Below, one piece after another: positions 1-9,821 of a stretch of DNA of 64,000 nt. The stretch comes from Brevundimonas abyssalis TAR-001. Lineage in GTDB: Bacteria > Pseudomonadota > Alphaproteobacteria > Caulobacterales > Caulobacteraceae. A program made the translations under genes and the position numbers. Every line of letters begins with the position of its first letter. Positions within the stretch are counted from its first letter, which is position 1. The stretch spans positions 42,271 to 106,270 of the forward strand of contig NZ_BATC01000003.1 of the NCBI RefSeq assembly GCF_000466985.1, in the 5' to 3' direction. The notes under the pieces are model-generated. The model saw only the letters and a program-made list of their open reading frames with translations, was not told the origin of the DNA and did no database searches.

Positions 1-10
1 GGTTACGCGC

Positions 11-2817
11 ATGCGTCGTGTTCTGACTTTCCTGTTCGCCGTGCTTCTGGTCGCGCCCGGCGCGGCCCTTGCACAAATTTCCACGGAGGCGGCGCCGGTC
101 GCCGAACTGGTCGAACGGGTCGATATTCCGTACGAGCGGTTCACCCTCGACAACGGCCTGACCGTCGTTGTGCACGAGGACCGCAAGGCCCCCGTGGTGG
201 CGGTGTCCATCTGGTACAATGTGGGCTCCAAGGATGAACCCCAGGGCCAGACCGGCTTCGCTCACCTGTTCGAGCACCTGATGTTCGCGGGTTCCGAGAA
301 CGCGCCGGGCAGCTATTTCAACTATGTGCGCGGCATGGGCGCCACGGACCTGAACGGCACCACCTGGTTCGACCGCACCAACTATTTCCAGACCGTGCCG
401 ACACCGGCGCTGGAGCAGGCGCTGTATCTGGAAAGCGACCGCATGGGGCACCTGCTGGGCGCCGTCAGCCAGGAGCGCCTGGATAACCAGCGCGGCGTGG
501 TCCAGAACGAAAAGCGTCAGGGCGACAACCAGCCTTACGGCCTGGTCTACTACCAGATGCTGGAGGACCTGTTCCCCGAGGGGCACCCCTACCGCCACTC
601 CACCATCGGCTCCATGGCCGATCTCGACGCCGCGTCCATGGACGACGTGCGCCAGTGGTTCACCGACAATTACGGCCCCAACAACGCTGTGCTGGTGCTG
701 GCCGGCGACATCGACACCGCCACCGCCCGCACCCTGGTCGAGCGCTATTTCGGCGGCATCCCGGCCGGTCCCGTCAACACGCCGGCCGCCGCTGACGTGC
801 CGACCCTCGACGCGCCCATCAACCGCGTGATGCAGGACCGGGTCGCCAATGTGCGCCTGTACCGCACCTGGATCGTGCCCGGCATGCTGGACGATGACGC
901 CATCCCCCTGAGTGTGGCGGGCTCGGTCCTGGGCGGACTTGCCAGCTCGCGCCTTGACAATGAACTGGTGCGCGGCGACCAGACCGCCACCTCGGTCTCG
1001 GCCTCCATGCAAGCCTTCCAGCGCGTGGGCATGTTCAGCGTGACCGTGAACGTCAAGCCGGGCGAGGACGCCGACGCGGTGTCGGAACGTCTTGACGCCA
1101 TCATGGCCGACTTCATCGCCAGCGGGCCGACCGCCGAGGAGGTTCAGCGCGTCGCAACCAACCAGGTCGCGAACCGCATCTATGGCCTGGAGCAGGTCGG
1201 CGGCTTCGGCGGCAAGGCCACGGCCCTGGCGGAGGGCCAGCTCTATGCCGGCAATCCCTCGTTCTATCGTGAGCAGCTTGAAGCCTATGCGAGCGTGACC
1301 CCGCAGGCTGTGACGGCCGCCATGCAGCGCTGGCTGACCCGCCCTGTCTGGACCATGCGGGTCGAGCCCGGTGAACGGGAAGACTATGTGGAGGCCGCGC
1401 GCGATCCGTCCGGCGCCGCGCCGTCCGCCGCACCGCAGGACTATACGCCCACGCCTCGCGATCCGATGCCGCAGATCGCCCAGGTCGAGAACCTGGACTT
1501 CCCCGACATCCAGCGCGCGACCCTGTCCAACGGTCTGGAGGTTGTCTACGCCCGCGCCGAAACCGTTCCGGCGGTTCGCGTGGCTGTGGAATTCGATGCG
1601 GGTCTGGCGGCGGATCCCGCTGATGCGCTGGGCACCCAGCGCCTGATGCTGAACCTGCTGACCGAAGGCACGGAGAGCCTGAACTCGACCGAGCTGGCCG
1701 AAGCGCGCGAGCGTCTGGGCGCCTCGATCAACGCCGGTTCCTCGCTGGACCGCACCGTCGTCAGCCTGGGCGCCGTGAGCCCGAACCTGGAGCCCTCGCT
1801 CGACCTGCTGGCCGACGTGGTGATGAACCCGGCCTTTGATCCGGCCGAGGTGGAGCGCCTGCGCGCCACACAGCTCGCCTCCATCGCCAGCGAGCTGACC
1901 CAGCCGGGCGGTCTCGGCGGCCGCGTGACCCCGGTGGTGCTGTTCGGTGAAGACCATCCCTATGGCCGTCCCTACAGCGGCCTTGGCGATCCCGACACCG
2001 TGCGCGCCATTACGCGCGAAGATCTGGTCAACTTCCACCAGACCTGGATCCGTCCGGACAACGCCCGCATCTATGTGACTGCGGACGTGCCGCTTCAGAC
2101 CCTCGTGCCGATGCTGGAAGCCCGCTTCGGATCGTGGGCGGCGCCGTCCACGCCGCGCGGCGTCAAGAATTTCGACGTCGCCATTCCTGATCCCCAGCCC
2201 CGCGTGGTGCTGGTCAACCGGCCCCAGTCGCCCCAGTCCATCATCTTCGGCGGAACGATCCTGCCGATCTCCGGCCAGGACGACACCCTTGTGCTGGAAG
2301 CGGCGAACGAGGTGCTGGGCGCCAGCTTCCTGTCGCGCGTCAACACCGAGTTGCGCGAGGTCAGGGGTTGGTCCTACGGCGCGTCCGCCTCGGTCAGCAA
2401 CCGTGAGCATCAGACGCCTTACCTGTTCCAGGCGCCGGTGCAGGCGGACCGTACGGGCGATTCCATCGCCGCCATGATCGCCCAGTTCGACGCCTTCCTG
2501 ACCGAGAACGGCGTGACCGAAGAGGAGCTGGTGCGCACCATCAACGGCCGCACCCGCCAGCTGGCCGGGCAGTTCGAGACGTCCAATGCGGTGCTGGCGG
2601 CCATGCGCTCCAACGCCCTCTACGGCCGTCCCGACAACTACTGGGAGACGGTGGCCGGGCGCTACAACGCCATGACCGCCGCAGAGATGGACGCCGCCGC
2701 CCGCGCCGTCATCGATCCCTCGCGCTTCGTGTGGGTGGTGGTCGGCGACGCGAGGTGGTCCGGCCCCAGCTGGAGCAACTGGGCCTCCCCATCGAGGAGG
2801 TGACGCTGGGCGAGTGA
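11..2817 (+). CDS. M16 family zinc metallopeptidase, tandem-domain, periplasmic (frameshift near the 3' end)
   Basis: Pitrilysin-type (M16) zinc peptidase that probably degrades peptides in the envelope. An N-terminal signal peptide of about 21 residues (ends GAALA) is followed by two M16 halves of about 450 residues. The inverted zinc motif HLFEH (HxxEH) is at residues 85-89. The second half lacks such a motif, as is usual for the inactive C-terminal half of this family. The uncorrected frame stops at 2803 after an unrelated tail. Adding one base near 2752 (GCG-AGG to GCG-GAG-G) lets it run to a TGA at 2815-2817 with an acidic tail ending EEVTLGE, for a 935-residue protein. That one-base loss matches others in this window and is probably a sequence error. 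It converges on the PhoD gene across a shared hairpin. Confidence 0.9.
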
Positions 2818-2838
2818 TCGCCTTCGTCATATGAAATC

Positions 2839-2869
2839 GGCCCGGCCGCTTCGGCGGCCGGGCCTTTTT
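2839..2869 (+). terminator. Rho-independent terminator between convergent genes
   Basis: Perfect 11-bp stem (GGCCCGGCCGC pairing with GCGGCCGGGCC) closed by a TTCG tetraloop and followed by TTTTT. It lies just after the M16 peptidase stop. Confidence 0.9.
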
Positions 2870-2905
2870 CGTGTCTGCGGTCTCGCTGGTGTCGATGGAG
2901 ACGCT

Positions 2906-4594
2906 CTAGGCCCGGGTCAGGTCGCCCGCACCCGCCGGTCCCCTCGCGATGATGAAGCGCGCCGCGTCGCGGACCTCGAACGGCTTGGCCAGGATGGTGG
3001 ACACCGCCTTCAGTTCGGCGGTGGCCTGATCGCGGGTCAGGGTCAGCAACACGAAGCCCTTGGAGGACTGGTCGCAGAACACGACCTCCTCATTGGTCTG
3101 CGCCAGGGCCGGGCCCAGCGGCAGGCCGGGGACTGCGTCCCCAACCGACGGGCTTGAGATGGCGCTGGTGCCGAACTCCACGCCGCGGCGCTCGCCGGCG
3201 GCGTCCTTCAGATCGTTGACCCAGAAGGCATGGCTGTCGCCGGCCAGAACGATGGGCGAGACACCCGCCTCGGCGAAGGCGGCGTACAGGCGCTCGCGCT
3301 CGGCGGGATAGCCGTCCCAGCTGTCCAGATTGAACGGCAGACCGAAGCGGAACAGCTGGATGGACTGCTGCACCTGGGCCCGGATGGCGTCGGGCAGGCT
3401 GGCCAGCAGGCCCTCGATCATGGGCGCCGGCACGGTGTCGGCGATATTGGGCCCGGCCACACGGGCCATGACCACCTGATTGCCGATGATCTGCCACGGA
3501 CGGCCCGCCAGACGCGACGCCTCCAGCTCGCCCTTCAGCCAGGCGATCTGGTCGGCGCCCATCAGTTCGCGCGCCGGATCGTGACGGATGACCTCGAAGC
3601 CGCGCACGTCGGGGATCGGATTGCCCGCCGCGTCCGTGGTCATGGGCAGGTGGCTGGCGTAGCCGATGGGCTCGTCACGGGCGGTCAGCCGCGTCTCGAC
3701 CATCACCAGGGTGGCCAGATCGCCGAAGTGGAAGGTGCGGTTGATGGCCTCCATCGACAGGCCGGCGCGCGGCTCGCGGATGGGCATCCATTCGTAATAG
3801 GCGCGCAGGGCGACGGCCTTGCGCGCGCTGTAATCGCCTTCGTCGCGCGGCTGGTGGTTCTGGGCGCCCTCGGTCCAGCTGTCGTTGGAGACTTCGTGGT
3901 CGTCCCACACGCAGATGAAGGGCGCGCGCGCATGGGCGGCCTGCAGGTCGGCGTCGGTCTTGTACTGGGCGTGACGGCGGCGATAGTCGTCCAGGCTGAC
4001 GATTTCGTGGGCCGGATCGGGCACGCGGTTCAGGGCCGCCCCGGTGACCATGCCGTAGTCGTCGGCCTCGGCGCCGTACTCATAGATGTAGTCGCCCAGG
4101 TGCACGACCGCATCCAGGCGCTCCAGCCCGGCCATGGCCTCATAGGCGTTGAACAGACCGCCGGGGTGCAGCTGGCACGAGGCCACGGCCAGCACCACGT
4201 CCTCGGTCCCGCCCGCAGGCAGGGTGCGGGTGCGGCCCTCCGGCGAGCCCACGTCGCCGACCGCGAAGTCGAAGCGGTAGTCAGCGCCGGGCTGCAGACC
4301 GCCCACGTCCACCTTGACCGTGTGGTCCCGCCCGGGCCCGGTCTCGACCGTGCCCGAGGCGAGCACCGTGTCGGCGTCCAGCGGCCGGATGCGCCACTCC
4401 ACCGAGACCATCGCATCGGCCCGGTCCGGACTGACCCGGGTCCACAGGATGACCCGGTCATTGAGCGGGTCGCCTGAGGCGACGCCGTGGCGGAACTCGA
4501 CCGCCGCGGCGGTCTGGCGGGCCTGGGCGGGGGCGGCGGGGGCGGCTGCCCCGGCCCCGATCAGGCTCAGGACGCGGCGACGGTCGATGCGCAT
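2906..4594 (-). CDS. PhoD-like alkaline phosphatase / phosphodiesterase
   Basis: Secreted metallophosphatase of the PhoD family, expected to hydrolyse phosphate mono- or diesters in the periplasm. The N-terminus has a twin-arginine-like signal (RIDRRRVLSLIG) followed by an Ala-rich hydrophobic stretch, fitting the Tat export known for PhoD. Metal-site motifs are visible in order: HLGDYIYEYG, VWDDHEVSND and LAGDSHAFW. At 562 residues it has normal length. It lies 12 bp downstream of the TonB-dependent receptor gene on the same strand, so the two are probably co-transcribed and linked in scavenging phosphorylated compounds; that link is inference. Confidence 0.93.
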   Translation of the reverse strand: MRIDRRRVLSLIGAGAAAPAAPAQARQTAAAVEFRHGVASGDPLNDRVILWTRVSPDRADAMVSVEWRIRPLDADTVLASGTVETGPGRDHTVKVDVGGLQPGADYRFDFAVGDVGSPEGRTRTLPAGGTEDVVLAVASCQLHPGGLFNAYEAMAGLERLDAVVHLGDYIYEYGAEADDYGMVTGAALNRVPDPAHEIVSLDDYRRRHAQYKTDADLQAAHARAPFICVWDDHEVSNDSWTEGAQNHQPRDEGDYSARKAVALRAYYEWMPIREPRAGLSMEAINRTFHFGDLATLVMVETRLTARDEPIGYASHLPMTTDAAGNPIPDVRGFEVIRHDPARELMGADQIAWLKGELEASRLAGRPWQIIGNQVVMARVAGPNIADTVPAPMIEGLLASLPDAIRAQVQQSIQLFRFGLPFNLDSWDGYPAERERLYAAFAEAGVSPIVLAGDSHAFWVNDLKDAAGERRGVEFGTSAISSPSVGDAVPGLPLGPALAQTNEEVVFCDQSSKGFVLLTLTRDQATAELKAVSTILAKPFEVRDAARFIIARGPAGAGDLTRA

Positions 4595-4606
4595 GACGGC
4601 GGCTCC

Positions 4607-7153
4607 CTAGTAACGCAGGCTCAGGTTGACGCCCCAGGTGCGGGGACGACCGGGGATGAAGGTCGGCATGCCGATGCCGTCGCCGGTGTTGCCGGCGTCC
4701 TTGATGAACTCTTCGTCCAGCAGGTTGTCGCCGAACACCTCGACGCCCCAGTTGGCGCTGTCGGGCGCATAGCGCAGGCGCAGGCTGAGCAGGCCGTAGC
4801 TGTCCTGCACCTCGTCCTGGATCAGGTCGGGGACGAGGTTGTTCGCTTGCAGGGCCGGCAGGTCGTTGTCGTCGTCGAAGAAGACCTCGGACTGCCAGGT
4901 GTAGCTAGGCTGGATCTCGAAGGCGCCGGCGCCCGCGCGCACCCGCCACACCGCGCCCACCGACGCCATGTGGTCCGGCGACAGACGGAAGCTGTTGCCC
5001 TCATAGATGCCGTTGCCGAAGCGGGAGTGGTTGAAGCCGTAGGTGGCGAACAGGTCCAGGTCCGGCGTGGCGGCGTAGAAGACCTGCCCCTCGAACCCGT
5101 AGGACTCCGCCTCACCCGCGTTGGTGACGAAGAACCGGGTCCCCTCCTGCACGGTCGTCTGGAAGTTTTGGTAGTCGTAGAAATAGACCGCGCCGTCCAG
5201 ACGCAGGCGTCGGTCCATCAGCACCGTCTTCGCGCCGATCTCGAAGCTGTCGACCGTCTCGGCCTCGATCACATTGAAGGTGGGCGCGCCCTGGGGCGCC
5301 GACGGGGGGCTGACCGACAGCACCTCGGGGCGACGGCCGCGGGCGTAGTTAGCGTAGACGTTGACGTTGTCCGACACCGCATAGCGGGCGGTCAGGCGCC
5401 AGGTGAAGCCTTCGTCCTCATGGCCCTGGGTGATCATGTCGCCGTTGTTCGCGGTCGGCTGGGCGGTCAGGGCGAACAGGGGCAGGCCCGGCAGGTTGGC
5501 GAAGCCCGGGGTGGCCAGGGCGCCGACCAGACCATTCAGCTGCGCGTTCAGGGCGCCGGCCTGGGCCAGGGCTTCGGGCGTGCCGACGGCGATCAACTGC
5601 TGAATCTGGGTTGCGATCGCCTGGGCGCCGAGAATGCCCCCGAGGGTCGAGCGGCCGTTATCCACCTGGGCCGCATAGCCGGTGGTCTTGTCGTCCGTCG
5701 TGTAGCGAAGACCGGCCGACAGCTCCAGCCGATCGGTGGCCTGGAAGGTCATGTCCCCGAACACATCCCACGAGGTCAGTTCGGAGGCGTTGGTCGGCGT
5801 CTCGATGTGGACGGGCTTCAGATTGGCGGCGATGGCCGGAGCAAGCGGGCCGGCGCCCAGCGGGGTCAGCAGCTGACCGAGGATCAGCTGGGACAGGCCC
5901 GGATAGGCCGCGGCGGGAAGCGTGCCGCCGCCCAGACCGCCATCCAGGAAGCCTGACAGCTGGGCCAGGGCCATCCGCTCGTCAAACTGGGTGGGCGTGC
6001 GCTGATAGCCTTCCTCGGTGAAGTAGCCGACGCCGACGAAGCCGGTCACGCGCGGGCCGGCCTCGAAATTCAGGCGCAGCTCCTGACTGAACTGCTCGCC
6101 ATAGGCCTCTTCGGCCGCAGTCAGGATGGGCAGGGACACGCCGTCGGCGTCGAAGGTCTCGTAGGAGTCGAACTCGCGCCAGGCGGTGATGCTGTTCAGG
6201 GTCAGCATGGGCGACAGGTCCCAGGCCACCAGCCCGGTCACGCCCCAGACCTCCCGGTCCAGACCCAGGGCCTGGCCGCCGTCGAAGTCCGCGCCCGGCG
6301 TCAGGGCCGCGCCCGCCCACGGATCGATCGGGCCGAGCGGGGCGCCCGTGGCGGGATCGGCGGGGGCGTAGGCCATGGAGGTGAACGGCGTGCCCGAGGC
6401 GCGATCGGTCTGATAGTTGGCGATGACGTCGATGCTGAGCCCGGGCGTGGGTTCGAACGCACCGGACAGGCGGAAGGCCTCGGTGTCGATGCTGTTGTAG
6501 TCCTGCCCGCCCAGCAGGTTCTCCACATAGCCGTCACGGCTCTTCAGCCGGGTGGCGAATCGGATGGCGGAGGTCTCGCCCAGCGGCATGTTGATCATGC
6601 CTTCGGCCAGCCGATAGCCCAGGTCGCCGGCGCCCACGCGGGCCTCGGCCTCGAACAGGCTCGGCTCGGCCCGGCGCTGAACGACGTTGACGGCCCCGAT
6701 CAGGGCGCCGCGTCCGTACAGGGTCGACTGCGGTCCCTTGGCGATTTCCATGCGCTCGATGTCGAACAGTTCGACGTAGGAACCGCGCGACTTCGAGATG
6801 GATACGCCGTCCTGATAGACGGACACGCGGGGCTCGGCCGTTGCTGCGCCAGAGTCCGAGGTGATGCCGCGCATCACGAAGCCGGGGTTGTTGGGCGACT
6901 GGTTCTGAACCAGGAAGCCGGGCACGAAAGCCGAGAGCTCCTCGAACTCCTGCACCCCCAGATCGCGCAGAAATTCGCCGTCGTAGGCGGTCAGGGCGAA
7001 GGGGACCTCGATGGGGTTCTGGGCGCGGAGCTGGGCCGTGACGATGATTTCGTCGACCTCGGTGGCCTCCTGGGCCTGGACGGCTCCGGCCGCGAGGGCG
7101 CAGGCGGTCGCCGCGCTCATGAGACCGATGCGATAGGATGTGGTGCGAGCCAT
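4607..7153 (-). CDS. TonB-dependent outer-membrane receptor
   Basis: Outer-membrane beta-barrel receptor for energised uptake of a substrate that cannot be named from sequence. It has a signal peptide ending in AVQAQ, then a TonB-box-like stretch (VDEIIVTAQ) and a plug domain over about residues 30-160 with the typical segment ending in STLYGRG. A long barrel follows and ends in a terminal aromatic residue (SLRY). Length 848. It is the first gene of a probable operon with the PhoD phosphatase, so an organic phosphate or a phosphate-linked ligand is a reasonable guess. The start ATG is followed by a basic n-region, and the upstream gap to the divergent symporter operon holds its promoter. Confidence 0.93.
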   Translation of the reverse strand: MARTTSYRIGLMSAATACALAAGAVQAQEATEVDEIIVTAQLRAQNPIEVPFALTAYDGEFLRDLGVQEFEELSAFVPGFLVQNQSPNNPGFVMRGITSDSGAATAEPRVSVYQDGVSISKSRGSYVELFDIERMEIAKGPQSTLYGRGALIGAVNVVQRRAEPSLFEAEARVGAGDLGYRLAEGMINMPLGETSAIRFATRLKSRDGYVENLLGGQDYNSIDTEAFRLSGAFEPTPGLSIDVIANYQTDRASGTPFTSMAYAPADPATGAPLGPIDPWAGAALTPGADFDGGQALGLDREVWGVTGLVAWDLSPMLTLNSITAWREFDSYETFDADGVSLPILTAAEEAYGEQFSQELRLNFEAGPRVTGFVGVGYFTEEGYQRTPTQFDERMALAQLSGFLDGGLGGGTLPAAAYPGLSQLILGQLLTPLGAGPLAPAIAANLKPVHIETPTNASELTSWDVFGDMTFQATDRLELSAGLRYTTDDKTTGYAAQVDNGRSTLGGILGAQAIATQIQQLIAVGTPEALAQAGALNAQLNGLVGALATPGFANLPGLPLFALTAQPTANNGDMITQGHEDEGFTWRLTARYAVSDNVNVYANYARGRRPEVLSVSPPSAPQGAPTFNVIEAETVDSFEIGAKTVLMDRRLRLDGAVYFYDYQNFQTTVQEGTRFFVTNAGEAESYGFEGQVFYAATPDLDLFATYGFNHSRFGNGIYEGNSFRLSPDHMASVGAVWRVRAGAGAFEIQPSYTWQSEVFFDDDNDLPALQANNLVPDLIQDEVQDSYGLLSLRLRYAPDSANWGVEVFGDNLLDEEFIKDAGNTGDGIGMPTFIPGRPRTWGVNLSLRY

Positions 7154-7376
7154 GGTGAAGTCCCCCGATTTGGATGGACCCGCACTAATCGCTGTTCATG
7201 TAGGACGCGCGACAGCTTGGCCACGGTAGGGTGACGGTTGATCCGGGACGCTGGAATTCCGGGATCATGAGCGCCGGCGCCACAGGCCGGCGAACCGTCT
7301 CCACTCAAGTCCGACAAAAGCGGTTGCGCCCCGCGCCCGCATCGTTTCACTGTGACGGTTCGCAGGGAGGCGATGC

Positions 7377-7661
7377 ATGACAGACACCAGCCGCGCTGAA
7401 ATCCGCCGGGCCGAACACAAGGCCTACTGGAAAAAGAACCTGACCCTGATGGGGGCTCTGCTGGCGGTCTGGTTCCTGGTGTCGTTCGGGGCGGGCATCC
7501 TGTTTCGCGACTGGTTGGACCAGTTCAGCATCGGCGGGGCGCCCCTCGGGTTCTGGTTCGCCCAGCAGGGGTCGATCTACGTCTTCGTGGTTCTGATCTT
7601 CGTCTATGCGGTCGTGATGGACCGGGTCGAGCGCCGTCACGGCGCGGACGATCAGGTCTAG
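7377..7661 (+). CDS. DUF4212 small subunit of a sodium:solute symporter
   Basis: Small 94-residue membrane protein with two predicted transmembrane segments (about 25-48 and 62-82) and charged ends. The conserved start with AYWKKNLTLM, and the pairing with a large symporter gene 9 bp downstream, are typical of DUF4212 proteins, which are regarded as the small subunit of VC_2705-type sodium:solute symporters. A good ribosome-binding site (GGGAGG) precedes the ATG. The transported solute is not known; acetate or other short organic acids are typical of relatives. Confidence 0.9.
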   Translation: MTDTSRAEIRRAEHKAYWKKNLTLMGALLAVWFLVSFGAGILFRDWLDQFSIGGAPLGFWFAQQGSIYVFVVLIFVYAVVMDRVERRHGADDQV

Positions 7662-7670
7662 GGGGCGCAC

Positions 7671-9578
7671 ATGGACACCATCTTCGGCCTGTCGCCGACC
7701 CTGTTCTGGACCGGCCTGTTCGTCATCACGACCTTCGGGCTCTACATCGGCATCGCCATCTGGGCCCGGGCCGCCAGCACCAACGACTTCTATGTGGCCG
7801 GGCACGACGTGCATCCGGTGTTCAACGGCATGGCCACCGCCGCCGACTGGATGAGCGCGGCCAGCTTCCTGTCCATGGCCGGGATCATCGCCTTCTCCGG
7901 CTATGACGGCTCGGTCTATCTGATGGGCTGGACCGGCGGCTATGTGCTGCTGGCGCTGTTGCTGGCGCCCTATCTGAGGAAGTTCGGCAAGTTCACCGTG
8001 CCGGACTTCATCGGCGACCGGTACTACTCCCAGACCGCCCGGATCGTGGCGGTGATCTGCGCCCTGTTCATCTCCTTCACCTACATCGCCGGCCAGATGC
8101 GCGGGGTGGGCATCGCCTTCTCCAACTTCCTGAACGTGCCCATCGAGATAGGCGTGATCGTGGGCGCGATCGTGGTGATGTTCTATGCGGTGCTGGGGGG
8201 CATGAAGGGCATCACCTACACCCAGGTGGCGCAATACTGCGTGCTGATCTTCGCCTTCATGGTCCCGGCCATCTTCCTGTCGCTGCAGATCACCGGCTCG
8301 CCCATTCCGCAGATGGGATTCGTGGGCAACGCCCAGGACGGGACTCCGCTTCTGCTGAGCCTGGACCGAACCCTGACGGACCTGGGATTCTCGGCCTATA
8401 CCGAGGGGACCAAAGCGCGCATCGACGTCTTCGCCATCACCCTGGCCCTGATGGTGGGCACCGCGGGCCTGCCTCACGTGATCATCCGCTTCTTCACTGT
8501 GCCCAAGGCCTCGGATGCGCGGAAGTCGGCGGGCTACGCCCTGGCCTTCATCGCCATTCTCTACACCACCGCCCCGGCCGTTGCCGTGTTCGCCCGCTCC
8601 AACTTCATCGATACGGTGCACCAGTCGGAGTACTCGGTGGACGTGCGGCGGGGCGAAGCGACGGCGGCGGAGCAGGGCGAGGGCGCCACGCCCCAGTGGT
8701 TCTATAACTGGGAGCGCACCGGCCTTCTGGAGTTCACCGACAAGGACGGCGACGGGCGCATCCGCTACGCCGCAGACCCGGAGGTCAATGAGGTGACCAA
8801 ACTGGACCAGGACATCTTCGTCCTGGCCAATCCCGAGATCGGCGGCCTGCCCGCCTGGGTCATCGGCCTGGTGGTTGCTGGCGGTCTGGCGGCGGCCCTG
8901 TCGACAGCGGCGGGCCTGCTGATGGTCATCTCCTCGGCGGTGTCCCATGACCTGTGCAAGAAGGTGCTGTTCAAGGGCATGAGCGATGCTCGGGAACTGC
9001 TGGTGGCGCGGCTGGCGGCGGTGGTCGCGGTGCTGATCGCCATTATGGCGGGGATCTATCCGCCCGGCTTCGTGGCGGCGGTGGTGGCCTTCGCCTTCGG
9101 CCTGGCGGCGGCCAGCTTCTTCCCGGCCATCTTCCTGGGCATCTTCTGGAAGCGCATGAACAAGCACGGGGCCATCTGGGGCATGATCTCGGGCCTGACG
9201 GTCACGGGGGCCTATCTGATCCACTTCAAGGTGGGCTTCTCGCCCATGGTGATCGGCATCACCGCCCTGGTTCTGGCCCTGGCGGTGTTCGTGCTGCACC
9301 TGGGCGCGTCCCAGGACAGCGGACGGCGCCTCACCCCCTTTGCGGCGGCCTCGGCGCTGCTGGTCCTGACCGGGCTGGCGGCGTTCCTCGGGCTGTTCCC
9401 CGGGGCGGCCGCGGGGACGCCCGAGGACTGGTTCCTGGGCATCTCGCCCGAGGGCTTCGGCGCCGTCGGCATGCTCATAAGTTTTGCCGTTTCGATCGTC
9501 GTGACCCTGGCCACCCCCGCCCCGCCGGCCGAGGTCCAGGCCATGGTCGAGGAGATCCGCCTGCCGTCGGCGAATTAG
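7671..9578 (+). CDS. Sodium:solute symporter, VC_2705-like subfamily
   Basis: Inner-membrane SSS-family transporter of 635 residues with about 13 predicted membrane helices, probably importing a small organic acid with sodium. Family features include the DWMSAASFLSMAG segment (about residues 62-74) and GGLAAALSTAAGLLMV. A hydrophilic insert around residues 320-390 lies between two helices. It contains an EF-hand-like string with acidic residues at 357, 359 and 361 followed by Gly and Ile (DKDGDGRI). It is translated with the DUF4212 partner immediately upstream. The end is free of obvious truncation. Confidence 0.92.
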   Translation: MDTIFGLSPTLFWTGLFVITTFGLYIGIAIWARAASTNDFYVAGHDVHPVFNGMATAADWMSAASFLSMAGIIAFSGYDGSVYLMGWTGGYVLLALLLAPYLRKFGKFTVPDFIGDRYYSQTARIVAVICALFISFTYIAGQMRGVGIAFSNFLNVPIEIGVIVGAIVVMFYAVLGGMKGITYTQVAQYCVLIFAFMVPAIFLSLQITGSPIPQMGFVGNAQDGTPLLLSLDRTLTDLGFSAYTEGTKARIDVFAITLALMVGTAGLPHVIIRFFTVPKASDARKSAGYALAFIAILYTTAPAVAVFARSNFIDTVHQSEYSVDVRRGEATAAEQGEGATPQWFYNWERTGLLEFTDKDGDGRIRYAADPEVNEVTKLDQDIFVLANPEIGGLPAWVIGLVVAGGLAAALSTAAGLLMVISSAVSHDLCKKVLFKGMSDARELLVARLAAVVAVLIAIMAGIYPPGFVAAVVAFAFGLAAASFFPAIFLGIFWKRMNKHGAIWGMISGLTVTGAYLIHFKVGFSPMVIGITALVLALAVFVLHLGASQDSGRRLTPFAAASALLVLTGLAAFLGLFPGAAAGTPEDWFLGISPEGFGAVGMLISFAVSIVVTLATPAPPAEVQAMVEEIRLPSAN

Positions 9579-9598
9579 ACTCCGGGGCAAAAAACAGG

Positions 9599-9625
9599 GT
9601 CTGAATCGTCTGAATAGTCTGAATG
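9599..9625. repeat. Three tandem 9-mers (GTCTGAATN)
   Basis: Three direct copies of GTCTGAAT plus one variable base lie just after the symporter stop. It is too short to call anything but a simple repeat. Confidence 0.7.
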
Positions 9626-9648
9626 CGCCGCCCGCCCGCATGGGCCGG

Positions 9649-9690
9649 GTGAGACTCTTCGCTCAAAAAAGAGTGCAATGAGAGTCTCAC
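9649..9690. repeat. Inverted repeat with perfect 10-bp arms
   Basis: GTGAGACTCT (9649-9658) and its exact reverse complement AGAGTCTCAC (9681-9690) flank 22 nt that include AAAAAA. It sits between the convergent symporter and S9 peptidase genes, so a terminator-like hairpin or a small repeat element is possible. Confidence 0.65.
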
Positions 9691-9761
9691 TGCGCGCTCA
9701 ATCCTCCGTTCCCTGCGCAGACTAGCAGGGTGGGGGAGGGGCGGGGCGAAACAGGGGCCTC

Positions 9762-9796
9762 GCCAGCCGCAATCCCTTGCGGGGCTTGCGACTGGC
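9762..9796. terminator. Imperfect hairpin downstream of the S9 peptidase
   Basis: GCCAGCCGCAA pairs with TTGCGACTGGC with one mismatch. It lies 26 bp beyond the stop of the peptidase gene. No T-tract follows, so termination is only suggested. Confidence 0.35.
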
Positions 9797-9821
9797 TTGG
9801 GGAAGTGCGGGGATTACCGGC

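Noticed and set aside
7347..9641. Very long open frame (over 760 codons) antisense to the symporter gene
   Set aside because: Composition is His/Gln/Gly/Arg noise typical of antisense frames in GC-rich genes; the sense strand encodes a clear transporter. The same applies to the long frames opposite the S9 peptidase, mnmC, ydbH, phyK and the hybrid kinases.
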